Positions 8,679 to 18,560 of a stretch of 64,000 nucleotides of DNA are shown one piece after another (the first letter of the stretch is position 1; each line of letters begins with the position of its first letter). Below the pieces are notes generated by a model. It had not been told where the DNA came from. It ran no database searches and saw nothing but the letters and a program-made list of their open reading frames with translations. This DNA is from Winogradskyella jejuensis. Its GTDB lineage: Bacteria > Bacteroidota > Bacteroidia > Flavobacteriales > Flavobacteriaceae. The DNA lies in contig NZ_FQWS01000001.1 in assembly GCF_900129745.1 (NCBI RefSeq), positions 1,240,001-1,304,000 on the forward strand, read 5' to 3'. A program made the translations under genes and the position numbers.

Positions 8679-9737
8679 ATGAAATTTTTAAAATTCCCCC
8701 TTGTATTAGTTGCTCTTTTCTTAGCATTCACGGTAAATGCGCAGGAAAAGAAATTTAAAATCCACACCGTGGCTTTCTATAACTTAGAAAACTTGTTTGA
8801 TACGATTAACGACCCAACGAAATACGATGAGGCTAGTCCGATTATGGAAATGGCAGCTGCTAATCGATCTGAAGTTTACGAAAAGAAAGTAAAAGGAATG
8901 GCTCGTGTTCTTGCCGAAATTGGACGTGGTGAAATGAGTAGAAACGCTCCAGCAATTATTGGGGTATGTGAAATTGAAAACAGAAAAGTTTTAGAGGATC
9001 TTGTAAACAATCCTTTACTATTAGGAAAGGATTACGGAATTATACATTTTGATGGCCCTGATGCTAGAAGTATTGATGTAGCATTACTTTATCAAAAAGC
9101 ATTATTTCAGCCCACAAATTCTAGCTCTCATGAATTAAAGATTTTTGATGATCAGACAGGAAAACGTAAATATACAAGAGACCAATTATTGGTTAGTGGA
9201 AAATTAGATGGAGATGATATCCATGTTATAGTAAATCACTGGCCATCTCGAAGTGGTGGAGAGGCTAGAAGTAGACCAAAGCGTGTTGCTGCGGCAAAAG
9301 TGACTAAGCGTTTAGTAGATTCTTTGCAGTCTAACGACCCTTATGCTAAGATTCTAATCATGGGAGATTTAAACGATGACCCAACAAATGCTAGTGTAAA
9401 AGACGTACTTAAAGCACAAGCCAATAAAAAGCGCGTAAAGCTAAAAGGTATCTACAATCCTTATGAAAATATGTTTAGGAAGAAAGGTCTTGGTACGACA
9501 GCATATCGTGACGCATGGAGTTTATTTGACCAAATTATGGTGACTGCGCCTTTACTAGAAAAGGATTATTCTTCTTTCAGATTTTTTAAAGCAGGAATTT
9601 ATAATAAACAATACTTAACAAATCCACGAGGAAGATACGAAGGTTATCCATTTAGAAGTTTTGCTGATGGAGGCTACACAGGAGGATTTAGTGATCACTT
9701 CCCGGTTTATGTTTATCTTATAAAGGAGGTTGAATAA
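8679..9737 (+). CDS. Secreted endonuclease/exonuclease/phosphatase-family protein
   Basis: The 352-residue protein has a signal peptide (MKFLKFPLVLVALFLAFTVNA) and a single EEP (DNase I-like) domain. All the core motifs are visible: FYNLENLFD, GVCEIEN with the metal-binding Glu, DARSIDVALLY, NHWPSR with the catalytic His, GDLNDDP, LFDQIMV and the terminal SDHFPV. The family cleaves phosphodiester or phosphomonoester bonds, so the active site appears intact. It is exported and divergent from a TonB receptor/DUF5689 operon, which suggests that it degrades an extracellular phosphate-containing polymer whose products are then taken up. DNA, RNA or phospholipid head groups are all possible substrates. 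Confidence 0.9.
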   Translation: MKFLKFPLVLVALFLAFTVNAQEKKFKIHTVAFYNLENLFDTINDPTKYDEASPIMEMAAANRSEVYEKKVKGMARVLAEIGRGEMSRNAPAIIGVCEIENRKVLEDLVNNPLLLGKDYGIIHFDGPDARSIDVALLYQKALFQPTNSSSHELKIFDDQTGKRKYTRDQLLVSGKLDGDDIHVIVNHWPSRSGGEARSRPKRVAAAKVTKRLVDSLQSNDPYAKILIMGDLNDDPTNASVKDVLKAQANKKRVKLKGIYNPYENMFRKKGLGTTAYRDAWSLFDQIMVTAPLLEKDYSSFRFFKAGIYNKQYLTNPRGRYEGYPFRSFADGGYTGGFSDHFPVYVYLIKEVE

Positions 9738-9760
9738 TGCTTTCAACTTTCTGAAAATAA

Positions 9761-9790
9761 AAAGGCTTCAATTAGTTTTGAAGCCTTTTT
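9761..9790. terminator. Bidirectional terminator after the endonuclease gene
   Basis: AAAGGCTTCA (9761-9770) pairs perfectly with TGAAGCCTTT (9779-9788) and is followed by T; the left side is A-rich. It separates convergent genes. Confidence 0.85.
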
Positions 9791-9801
9791 TATGCGTTTA
9801 T

Positions 9802-10227
9802 CTAAAACCACAGATTCCAAGGAATCATATAGAGAACAAGTGCTAGAGCTATAGTGTAAAAAATAGAAAGTATTTTAAATTTTGGTTTAGACACCAGTTT
9901 CTTTTTATGTTTTGAGTAGCCAATAGTAACTAAAGCCACAGCAATTAACATAGTTGAAGGATGCTCAACAGCTAACTTTCTTATAGCATCGTTTTTCATA
10001 ACTTCTCCAACAGATAGTTCATCAAAATAACCTTTTGTAAACCAAAGAATGATGCCTATAAGTAACTGAATGTGCATTGTTATTAATGCAAACAATGAAA
10101 TTCTAAAATCTTTTGCGTCAAATTCTTTATCTCCAAAGAATTTAAATAGTGCATTAAGTGTTGCTAGGACCAAGACTAATAAAACTAAATAGGCCCAATA
10201 AGAATGAATAAACTGAAGTGTTTCCAT
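9802..10227 (-). CDS. Four-helix membrane protein, possibly cytochrome b-like
   Basis: The 141 residues contain four hydrophobic segments (~8-27, ~43-63, ~92-108 and ~117-137). Histidines sit at or near the helix ends (FIHSYWAY, TMHIQLLIGIILW, EHPSTM), a layout reminiscent of small haem-binding cytochrome b-like membrane proteins found in Bacteroidota. I cannot show haem binding from sequence. It is the last gene of the minus-strand block, 61 bases after the pbpC stop, and may share its transcript. Confidence 0.6.
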   Translation of the reverse strand: METLQFIHSYWAYLVLLVLVLATLNALFKFFGDKEFDAKDFRISLFALITMHIQLLIGIILWFTKGYFDELSVGEVMKNDAIRKLAVEHPSTMLIAVALVTIGYSKHKKKLVSKPKFKILSIFYTIALALVLYMIPWNLWF

Positions 10228-10288
10228 AGTGTGTAATTAGTTAGTTACACAAAAGTACATAATACAAGCTTATAAAACAGTAATAAAT

Positions 10289-12634
10289 CTAGTCCGAAAT
10301 TGTTATCTCATGCTTCAATTCATTCCCCAATTCGTCAACAACCGTAATCGTGTGCTTTCCTGGTTTCGGTAAAACCGCCATATCATGAAGGTCTTTTGTT
10401 TTGCCAACATAAGTTTCATCAATATACCAAAAGAGCTCCAATTCTGGTTTTGAATGTGCTACTTTTAAGATTAAATCATTTGTGTTTCCATCAAAATCTT
10501 TTGGTAAAAAAATGGTGCTTTGTTGCGTTGGGTAAATAAACTCCATAGCTACAGAAGTAGACGCTTTGCAGTCGCTTCGAAATGGTGGTAAGTCTTTATA
10601 AAATGGATTTTTACTTTTGTAATAAAACGCTTGTAATGGCGGAAGCGTAAACCAAGACTCACTTTTTATATTTAAAATATCCTCGCAAGACGAATTCACC
10701 TGAAATTGCTTCGAAGCATCTAAATGTACCAGTTTATGATACGGACAAGGTTCCGTTTTTTGTCCACTAATTTGAATAAATTTTGAAGACACCACATCGC
10801 ATATTGAAGATGCGCGATAACCACTTTTATCGCAAATTTGTACTTCAATCATTTCGTCATATGGTTTATCAAACCAAGTACTTTTTGGGAGTAAATCAAA
10901 CACATCGAATAAAATTGGCGCAGCAGTTTGTACACCAACCAAACCTGGTCGACCTTCGCCATCAGCATTGCCAACCCAAACGCCAACCACATAATCTTTC
11001 GTGGCGCCAATAGCCCAAGCATCTCTAAACCCAAAACTTGTTCCTGTTTTCCAAGCAATCTCTTGAGATGAGTCATAATATTCCCAACTATCATCTTCTT
11101 CTGGGCGATTGACTTGCTTCATACTTTCAAACGTATGATAGATAGAGGCGGCGTCAAAAATGGTTTTTTCCTGAGAAAGTTTTCCAAAGTTTACTGCTGA
11201 ATTAGAAAACGTAGGCTCACAAAATTCCTTCGTATAATATTGACTTGAATTTTCATTAAAATGATTTAATGTAGAAGCCATTGCCGCGTAACTTTTGCAC
11301 AAATCCCACAAGTTGCTTTCCGCACCACCTAGAATTAATGATAAGCCGTAATGATTGGCATTATACTTCACATCCTTAAGTTTCAACTGCTTTAAATATT
11401 GATAAAATCTATCCAAACCAAAATCTTGAAGCATTCGAACAGCAGGGACATTCAGCGAGCGTGATAAAGCCATATCCGCAGGCACGGCGCCATCAAATTC
11501 TTTGTTGAAATTTTCGGGTTGGTAACTCCCAAATTGCGTAGGAATATCAGCCACCAACGTATTTGGTAAAATATCGCCAGCATCAAGCATTGAAGCGTAT
11601 AGAAATGGTTTTAGAATACTTCCTGTACTTCTCGGTTTGTCAATGATATCTACATTTTTTTGATGCGCTTTATCCGTTGGCGAGTTACCAATGTAGCTAA
11701 GTACTTTTCGTGTTTTCACATCCAAAACCAACACCGAAATATTATGAATTTCGTTCTGTTTTAATTGATTATAATGCTGTTTTACAATGCCATTGGCTTG
11801 TTCTTGTAAGCTAACATTTAGTGTGGTTTTTATCCGTTTTCCTTTATATGTTTTTGCAATTTTTTGAAGTAAATGTGGCGCAATCTGAGGTAAAGGATAT
11901 GGTTTTTGAGGCAGACCTTCAGCTATAGATAATTCGTAAGTCAATTTGTCAATCGTGCCATTATCATAGATTTTTTTCAATAAACGATTACGTTTTTTTA
12001 GTAACCGTTCTTGGTTTTTACCAGGATAAATTAAACTCGGTGCATTGGGTAAAACAGCTAATGTTGCACTTTCTGCCCAAGACAAATCTGAAACGTTTCT
12101 ATTAAAATAACGCCAAGCTGCAGCATCAATACCTACCACATTTCCGCCGAATGGCGCGTGACTTACGTATAGATTTAAAATATCGTCTTTCGAATGTCGA
12201 AATTCTAATCGCGTAGCCAAAATAAGCTCTTTCAATTTTTCAAAATAGGTACGTTTTTGTCCTTTTCGTGATAAGCGAATGACTTGCTGTGTAATGGTAC
12301 TTCCACCACGTTTTATTTCTCCAGAACTTATGTTTTGCTTTAGTGCTTTAAATATGGAAATAGGGTTAAATCCAGGATGTTTATAAAAATAATCGTCTTC
12401 AAACTGAAGAATACAAATTTTAAATTTTTCTGGAATACTGTCCGTTTCTGGAAATCGCCATTGTCCGTCATCTGCAATTAGGGCACCTAATAATTGATTA
12501 GAATTGCTTGTAATTACGGTTGCTGTTGGGTCCTTAAAAAGTTGCTTTGGTAAGCAGAAGTAATAGGCGGCAAGCGCAATACAGATGATTGCGCTTTTGA
12601 TTTTATTGCGTTTTATGTAGTTTATAAGTTTCAA
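10289..12634 (-). CDS. pbpC: Penicillin-binding protein 1C (bifunctional glycosyltransferase/transpeptidase)
   Basis: The 781-residue peptidoglycan synthase has one N-terminal membrane anchor (~13-30). The GT51 glycosyltransferase domain (~45-230) carries the catalytic Glu in FEDDYFYKHPG and RGGSTITQQ. The transpeptidase domain (~300-570) has SILK (Ser339), the SLN triad (393-395) and KTGT (529-532). The last ~90 residues fit the BiPBP_C domain typical of PBP1C. It builds glycan strands and cross-links them at the outer face of the inner membrane. The gene is separated by an ABM-type gene from a large alpha-2-macroglobulin gene; a pbpC/alpha-2-macroglobulin pairing is known from many Gram-negative bacteria, where the two are thought to serve cell-wall repair and protease defence. 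Confidence 0.95.
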   Translation of the reverse strand: MKLINYIKRNKIKSAIICIALAAYYFCLPKQLFKDPTATVITSNSNQLLGALIADDGQWRFPETDSIPEKFKICILQFEDDYFYKHPGFNPISIFKALKQNISSGEIKRGGSTITQQVIRLSRKGQKRTYFEKLKELILATRLEFRHSKDDILNLYVSHAPFGGNVVGIDAAAWRYFNRNVSDLSWAESATLAVLPNAPSLIYPGKNQERLLKKRNRLLKKIYDNGTIDKLTYELSIAEGLPQKPYPLPQIAPHLLQKIAKTYKGKRIKTTLNVSLQEQANGIVKQHYNQLKQNEIHNISVLVLDVKTRKVLSYIGNSPTDKAHQKNVDIIDKPRSTGSILKPFLYASMLDAGDILPNTLVADIPTQFGSYQPENFNKEFDGAVPADMALSRSLNVPAVRMLQDFGLDRFYQYLKQLKLKDVKYNANHYGLSLILGGAESNLWDLCKSYAAMASTLNHFNENSSQYYTKEFCEPTFSNSAVNFGKLSQEKTIFDAASIYHTFESMKQVNRPEEDDSWEYYDSSQEIAWKTGTSFGFRDAWAIGATKDYVVGVWVGNADGEGRPGLVGVQTAAPILFDVFDLLPKSTWFDKPYDEMIEVQICDKSGYRASSICDVVSSKFIQISGQKTEPCPYHKLVHLDASKQFQVNSSCEDILNIKSESWFTLPPLQAFYYKSKNPFYKDLPPFRSDCKASTSVAMEFIYPTQQSTIFLPKDFDGNTNDLILKVAHSKPELELFWYIDETYVGKTKDLHDMAVLPKPGKHTITVVDELGNELKHEITISD

Positions 12635-12645
12635 TATTTGGACTA

Positions 12646-12954
12646 TTATCTCTCAAACTCATACTCACGTTCTACTTTGCAAATGCGCACTTTATACCAA
12701 TTATACCATTGTTCACGGCCTTTTTGTTGTGCAAATAGATGCTCAGCGTTTTGTTTCCATTGCTTTATGGCGTCTAAACTTCCCCAGTAACTTACTGTGA
12801 TTCCGACTTCGGAGCGCGCACTTTCAATTCCTAAATAACCGTCTTGTTGCTTGGCAAGATTTTCCATTTTGTTTGCCAGTTCAGCATAACCTTTAATATC
12901 CTCATTTTTTGTGGAGGTGAAGATAACAGCGTAATATGGTTTAGTGCTTTTCAT
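12646..12954 (-). CDS. Antibiotic biosynthesis monooxygenase (ABM)-like small protein
   Basis: The 102-residue protein has the ferredoxin-like dimeric alpha/beta-barrel pattern of ABM proteins (YYAVIFTS, KMENLAKQQDGYLGIESAR, ISYWGSLDAIKQWKQ-like passage). Homologues act as monooxygenases or are of unknown role. It lies tightly between the alpha-2-macroglobulin gene (3 bases away) and pbpC (11 bases away), so it is certainly in the same operon. Its role in cell-wall maintenance, if any, is unknown; it may simply be carried along. Confidence 0.8.
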   Translation of the reverse strand: MKSTKPYYAVIFTSTKNEDIKGYAELANKMENLAKQQDGYLGIESARSEVGITVSYWGSLDAIKQWKQNAEHLFAQQKGREQWYNWYKVRICKVEREYEFER

Positions 12955-12957
12955 AAT

Positions 12958-15900
12958 TTACTTTTCAACCGTTATCCAACGTCCTTTATTACGCACCAAA
13001 TAATCATTATCGTACATCGCTTCGGCTTGTGCGCCTGGTAAATAGTACGTTCCTAAGTAAGATGCGTTTAGTAAAACGGTGAATGTTTTTGTGCCTCTTT
13101 TGCCACGTCGTTCCATATCAAAATAAAAGTTCACACGGTCATCTCGTATGTCCGTATATCTCGCTTGACTTACTGTTGTGTCTCCAAAATCGGTAAAGCG
13201 CGTGTTTACAATATCCCAACCTGAAGGGAAAATCTGAGTCAGCGCCACATCTTTCACGACTTCGTTATTAAGATTTGTGATGCTTACGGTTGCCACAAAG
13301 TCCTGACCTTGTTGTAGTCTATTGACATCAAGTGTGTTGCCTTTTAAATCTTTATAAACTGTCGAAATTGAAAATCCGCGTTGTACTGGTAATTCTTCAC
13401 CAAGCTTTAATTTTCCTGAGTTCAACACACGTACGTAAACCAAATTATCGTCATTATTTTCGAGTGAAATGGTGTTTAAACCATCTACGACAGGAATATC
13501 ACGTTGTGCAATACCATTTTTAGTGGTAATGGTTTCTGTCTTTCCGTTTACGGAGTATTTGAGATTTAATTCCTTTCCGCCATTTTTAGCGATTAACTTT
13601 CCGATGGCTAGCAAACTATATGCTGTGGTTTGTGTGCTCATCCAAGTATCACTAGACAATGATTTTCCAATAGTTTTTGCCAAATCCGAAGCTTTCGGAT
13701 TATTAGTAATGAGCATCGTTTCTAAAGCCATAGCGCAATTTCTATCCAACGAGCCATAGGTATAATAGTTACTTTTTGGTGGCTGAAAATCGATATTTGC
13801 TGTTTTGGTAATGGCGTCACTTGCCTCTTTTTGTCCAGCTAATGCGTAAGCTGCGGATAGTCTCCATTTGGCCTCATTAGACAGTTCTGTGAACTCGCGT
13901 AAACGGTTCATGCTCGCTAAATCCGGACTTCCTGCAAGTGCCAATGTGTACAATCTGTAAGCTTGTGCTAAATCACTACGATAGTTTCTGTAGCTCGGAC
14001 GCCAATCTCGCGCCGCTCTTTTTTGATAAGCCAGCCAATTACTCTTAAATGTCAGTGGTAAAACATACCCTTTCTTCTCGGCTTCGAGCATGAAATGCCC
14101 AGCATAGGTTGTACCCCAATCGTTAGCTGAGTTTTCGCCAATCCAATAACTCAATCCGCCATCATGTCTTTGGAAACTCGCCAAACGGTTTATGCCGCTT
14201 TTAATATTATCTTGAATTTCTTTTTTACGTGTCGAAGTCAAATCAAAAATATCTGTCAAGTATAACTGTGGAAAAACACCTGATGTTGTTTGCTCGACGC
14301 ATCCATGCGGATAGCGGATGAGATACGCTAAACGCTTATTAAAATCCATTGGCGGTAAAGTTGAAAACTCAACCGTTGCCATGTTCGTTCCCGATACACC
14401 GAATGTTGAAAAAGTCACATCTTGCGAAGATTTCGCTTGAAGTTCTTTATCAATCACTTTTGAAGAAATTGGATTTGGGTTTTCGACATCAATTTCTACT
14501 TTATAATAGGATGTTTCACCGTTTCCTGAAGCAACAACCTCAATAGTATTTATGCCTTTTGCTTTGGTCACATCCAATTCAAAATACGCCATTTTTTCAT
14601 CAGGATTTTCAAATTGAAGCGTTTGAGTTTTGTTTCCTTTTACGGTGATACCATCACTTAATTTCAAATCTAATTTTACGTTTTTCACTTTCTTTTCCAT
14701 GGCAAAAACAGTAACTGGTAAAGTCACTTTTTCGCCTGGACTTAACTTTCGTGGAAGCGTTGCCAATACCATTAAGGGTTGTTTTACTTGCACAGATTTT
14801 TCAGCATTACCGTAAGCTTCATCTGCATTATCGCCGGCGATAACCATTGTACGGACTGCACCAATATAATTTGGCATTTTTAGTTTGTGCGTTGCGGTTT
14901 CATTGGCCTCTAAAATAAATGGGCCTAAATAAGTAACGACTGGTTTAAACCGATTGGCTTTTTTATTTTTTCCTTTTGCCGCTTCGCCATCACCACCAAT
15001 GGCGAACACTTGGTCAACACTACCAGAATATGCGCCTATGACATCATCGAAAATATCCCAAGTTTTTACCCCAAGCGCTTCGCGCGCATAGAAACTGTCC
15101 CAAACGTTTGGTATTTTAAAACGTGTTAAATCGAGCAAACCTTCTTCTACAACGGCGATGGTATAAGTCATGGGTTTGTTATTTTTTTCGGAGACTTTTA
15201 TTTCGTAATCTGTCTTCGGTCTGATGCTATTTGGCATTGAAATTTCTGGATACAATCGTGTTTCAGGATTCTCTACGAGAAGCGGAATCACACCATACAA
15301 TCTAATGGGTAAATCGTTAGACGTGACATCATGTGGCTGCAATAACGAAATATTGATAAAGGCATTTGGTGCCATATCTTCCGTAATCGGTATTTCAATT
15401 GTAGTTTCGCCTTTTTTCGTTTCTACCCATTGGTAATCGATGATTTCTGAACCATTTTCTAAGCTAATCAACGCACGACCTTCAGTACCAGAAGGAAACG
15501 TCAGTTTCGCCGTTTCGCCTACATTGTAATTGTCTTTATCTGTTGAAAACACCAACATTTTTGCGGCTTCTTTATCTGATGACGGTGCAGATTGCCACCA
15601 GTTTTTATAAAAGTATGCCGTACGTCCTGTGGCATGACCGCTTTCTGGGTCTAAAATTCTGATTAAATAACGACCGCGATTTCCATCAGGGATATTTAGC
15701 TTAAAATTTGCTTTTCCGTTAGTATCGGTATTAATTTTAAAGTCTTTAATTGGTCTATGATAACTGCTCGAAACGTAGCTTGAAAGATTATCGTAAGAGG
15801 AATTCCACCACCAACGCCATTCGACTTTATAAACTTTGACTTCGAGATTTTTTCGCTGCACGCCTTTGCCATCAGCATTAACTGTAGCCACATCAAACGT

Positions 15901-18531
15901 GTGGTTTTCATCTGTAAAATAGGAACCATAAGTATTGCCTTCAGGAGATTTTAAGCCCACAAAACTCTCGTAAGGCGCGTAAGGCATTGTAAAGGAATCT
16001 AATGAAAAATCACCGCCATTTTCAAACGCTCTGACTAAAAATTGAGCGTTAAGCATTCCTGGTGCATTTTTTCCAATATTTAGTTGGCTATTTATTTTTG
16101 CGTTGCCGTTTTCGTCCAGACTTCCATCGTAAACAATAGCTTCTTCCGTGGTAAAATTTCGGGTTGGGTCATTAAAAATGTAATCTTTATAACCTTCAAA
16201 ACTTGCGGATTTTGTGGTGAATTTCGCTTTCACTTCAGCTTTAATGTTTTTTGCAGGTGCGCCGTGAAGCCAAGCAACATTTAAATCGCCCTTTAATGGT
16301 GTGTTGTTGGTTAAAATTTCATCTTTAAAATCGATTTTAATTTTTAAACGGTTAGGTTTTACGGTTTCAATCTTTAAGGTTTTGGTGAATGATGCGCCAC
16401 CGACTGACACTTTCGCGTAGTAATTACCGGTTTTATAATCTGTAGATGTTGGTACTGTAAAATTGTAAAAATGATTGACGTTATCAACCGATACATGGCG
16501 ATGCACCAGCTTACCAACTGGGTCTGTAATTTCGAGTTTTACAGGATGACGTTGTGGTAATTTATTAGCATTGTCGTTGAGCACAAATGTGAGAAATAAA
16601 CTATCGCCAGGTCGCCAAACACCACGCTCAGCATAGATATAACCTTTAAGTCCACGTTGTAGTTTTTTACCAGAAACATCAAATTTACTAAGCGATAACG
16701 AATTGCCATCTAAAAGCTTTACATAACTTGTGTTTCGACCTTTATTGACGATGGCAAATGCAGCACGTTTTTCAGTATCAATTTCGGCAATGCCGTCTTT
16801 GTTTGTAATTGCTTTTGTAAGTAATTGCTGCTGATAATTATATAAATCTACGGTAACACCACTTTCTGGATTGGTCGTTAAAAGGTCTGTGACCGCAAAG
16901 AGATATGAGTTGGCATTTCCTTTTTTAGCTACAACACCTAAATTAGAAGCTATAAGATTTTGCGCAACAGTTCTGTTGGCATAATTATAATACGAATCTG
17001 TACAAGGATTATCTCTATCACGCCATCTGTAATTTTGGTTTCTGTAACTGTACGTAATATTGTCCCAATAGTCTTCTTCTAATTGGTTTAATTCTTCTTC
17101 GGACATGTCATTAGATGCGTAGCTGTCTTCTTCGTAGTAATCGTCATAATAGTCATCTTCGTTACTAGAGACTTCACTGGCATTTATGTCACAATCATAA
17201 AGTGAATAGTCACGCTTAAAACTTAATTCTACGCGATAAATAGAACCCACATCGGAGGTAAAATATTTAGATAAATCTATACTATAAGCCTTCCATTTTC
17301 CTGTGTTTTGAGATTCGTCTTCGATTAGGGTTATCGTTTGCTTAGCAATGCGTCGTCCTACGTTACGAATACCATACTGATTGTTGCTATTTAAATTATT
17401 TGTTTGAAGAAACTGAAGCACATTATCTTCAAAAATCTTAATAATACGTACATCGACCTTACTGAGGTTTACAGCTTCAAAATTGAATTTTAATTCTTGA
17501 GAATTTGGAAGAATAGTTCCATTACTTATTAACCGTACCTGTGGTTTTAAAGCCTCGAATGTTATTTTTTCAGAGAAATTAGTTTTTAACTTAAAGTTGT
17601 CCGTGTTTTTAATTCCAGTGAAAACATCGACTCTAATATCACCCACTAATTTAGAATCTGGATAGACTTTTAAAACATTTCCGTCGACCACATATTTAGG
17701 ATTCTTTACATTTTGAATAGTCACCAATCCCGAAAAATTCTGCTGCTTTTTTAAGGGGTCAGAAAAGTTAAGTGACAAGTATTGCTCAGGCGATTGAAAT
17801 ACTTCTGTATTAATAATGGTGAAATTGTTTTTACCTGGAATAGTTACAGAATTTTCACCTTTATTTTCAGCATTTATAGCGCTGCCATTCCAACTAACAT
17901 CAATCTTGCTATCTTCAATAAAACGTTTGATGCTGTCGATTTTAAATTCAAAATATTTCGAATTTTTGTTGGCTTCATTCCACACCAATTTTAAATTGGT
18001 ATTGTTCTGCGAAGCTTCGACCAATTCTTTCGCGTTCTCTAAACTAATCACATCCGCAGAGCGCAAATAACCCAACAAATATTGCCATTCTTTACTGTAC
18101 GATTGCAAATCTGAAGTCGTAACGGTAAACCCAGGAGTTATAGTTTTAAACTGAAACGTATAGGATTTGTAGTCTTTAGGAATACTCTTGTAAATATCAC
18201 CCAAATTCACCGTAACATCATATTCTGTATCTGGCTCTAAAGGTTCGTCTGGCGTGAAAAGTAATGTTGTTTTATTGAGTGCTTGTAATTTACCTTGAAC
18301 GTAAGGTTTTATTTTTATCAAATCAACATCTAAGTCTTGCCCCATTTCCCATTCGCTTACCTCGTTTGCCAAAAATATCTTTATGGGTTCGACGACCGAA
18401 ACACGACCAGAAGTGGTGTAACTGATGTAATCTTTAAACTTAAAGATATTGTTGGTTTCCGTGGTCTTGTCTTTACAAGAAACTGCGAGAAAAGCGATGA
18501 TTATGAGGGCGAAGACTTTGTTGATTTGCAT
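12958..18531 (-). CDS. Alpha-2-macroglobulin family lipoprotein with intact thioester motif
   Basis: This 1857-residue protein is a lipoprotein (MQINKVFALIIIAFLAVSC) anchored in the periplasm. It contains successive MG-type beta domains, a bait-type region (MG3 and MG4 area ~600-800, QPRHPVKLEITDPVGKL-like), the A2M domain (~1150-1250), and the thioester GCVEQ at residues 1410-1414, followed by the alpha/alpha thioester domain and a C-terminal receptor-like domain. Bacterial members trap proteases that cut their bait region by covalent attachment through the thioester. The gene neighbours pbpC as in other bacteria. Residues ~455-490 are an unusual Asp/Glu/Tyr-rich insertion. It starts 30 bases after the stop of the upstream SH3-type gene. 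Confidence 0.93.
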   Translation of the reverse strand: MQINKVFALIIIAFLAVSCKDKTTETNNIFKFKDYISYTTSGRVSVVEPIKIFLANEVSEWEMGQDLDVDLIKIKPYVQGKLQALNKTTLLFTPDEPLEPDTEYDVTVNLGDIYKSIPKDYKSYTFQFKTITPGFTVTTSDLQSYSKEWQYLLGYLRSADVISLENAKELVEASQNNTNLKLVWNEANKNSKYFEFKIDSIKRFIEDSKIDVSWNGSAINAENKGENSVTIPGKNNFTIINTEVFQSPEQYLSLNFSDPLKKQQNFSGLVTIQNVKNPKYVVDGNVLKVYPDSKLVGDIRVDVFTGIKNTDNFKLKTNFSEKITFEALKPQVRLISNGTILPNSQELKFNFEAVNLSKVDVRIIKIFEDNVLQFLQTNNLNSNNQYGIRNVGRRIAKQTITLIEDESQNTGKWKAYSIDLSKYFTSDVGSIYRVELSFKRDYSLYDCDINASEVSSNEDDYYDDYYEEDSYASNDMSEEELNQLEEDYWDNITYSYRNQNYRWRDRDNPCTDSYYNYANRTVAQNLIASNLGVVAKKGNANSYLFAVTDLLTTNPESGVTVDLYNYQQQLLTKAITNKDGIAEIDTEKRAAFAIVNKGRNTSYVKLLDGNSLSLSKFDVSGKKLQRGLKGYIYAERGVWRPGDSLFLTFVLNDNANKLPQRHPVKLEITDPVGKLVHRHVSVDNVNHFYNFTVPTSTDYKTGNYYAKVSVGGASFTKTLKIETVKPNRLKIKIDFKDEILTNNTPLKGDLNVAWLHGAPAKNIKAEVKAKFTTKSASFEGYKDYIFNDPTRNFTTEEAIVYDGSLDENGNAKINSQLNIGKNAPGMLNAQFLVRAFENGGDFSLDSFTMPYAPYESFVGLKSPEGNTYGSYFTDENHTFDVATVNADGKGVQRKNLEVKVYKVEWRWWWNSSYDNLSSYVSSSYHRPIKDFKINTDTNGKANFKLNIPDGNRGRYLIRILDPESGHATGRTAYFYKNWWQSAPSSDKEAAKMLVFSTDKDNYNVGETAKLTFPSGTEGRALISLENGSEIIDYQWVETKKGETTIEIPITEDMAPNAFINISLLQPHDVTSNDLPIRLYGVIPLLVENPETRLYPEISMPNSIRPKTDYEIKVSEKNNKPMTYTIAVVEEGLLDLTRFKIPNVWDSFYAREALGVKTWDIFDDVIGAYSGSVDQVFAIGGDGEAAKGKNKKANRFKPVVTYLGPFILEANETATHKLKMPNYIGAVRTMVIAGDNADEAYGNAEKSVQVKQPLMVLATLPRKLSPGEKVTLPVTVFAMEKKVKNVKLDLKLSDGITVKGNKTQTLQFENPDEKMAYFELDVTKAKGINTIEVVASGNGETSYYKVEIDVENPNPISSKVIDKELQAKSSQDVTFSTFGVSGTNMATVEFSTLPPMDFNKRLAYLIRYPHGCVEQTTSGVFPQLYLTDIFDLTSTRKKEIQDNIKSGINRLASFQRHDGGLSYWIGENSANDWGTTYAGHFMLEAEKKGYVLPLTFKSNWLAYQKRAARDWRPSYRNYRSDLAQAYRLYTLALAGSPDLASMNRLREFTELSNEAKWRLSAAYALAGQKEASDAITKTANIDFQPPKSNYYTYGSLDRNCAMALETMLITNNPKASDLAKTIGKSLSSDTWMSTQTTAYSLLAIGKLIAKNGGKELNLKYSVNGKTETITTKNGIAQRDIPVVDGLNTISLENNDDNLVYVRVLNSGKLKLGEELPVQRGFSISTVYKDLKGNTLDVNRLQQGQDFVATVSITNLNNEVVKDVALTQIFPSGWDIVNTRFTDFGDTTVSQARYTDIRDDRVNFYFDMERRGKRGTKTFTVLLNASYLGTYYLPGAQAEAMYDNDYLVRNKGRWITVEK

Positions 18532-18560
18532 AATTTAATGGATTTCTATGTGATTATAAC

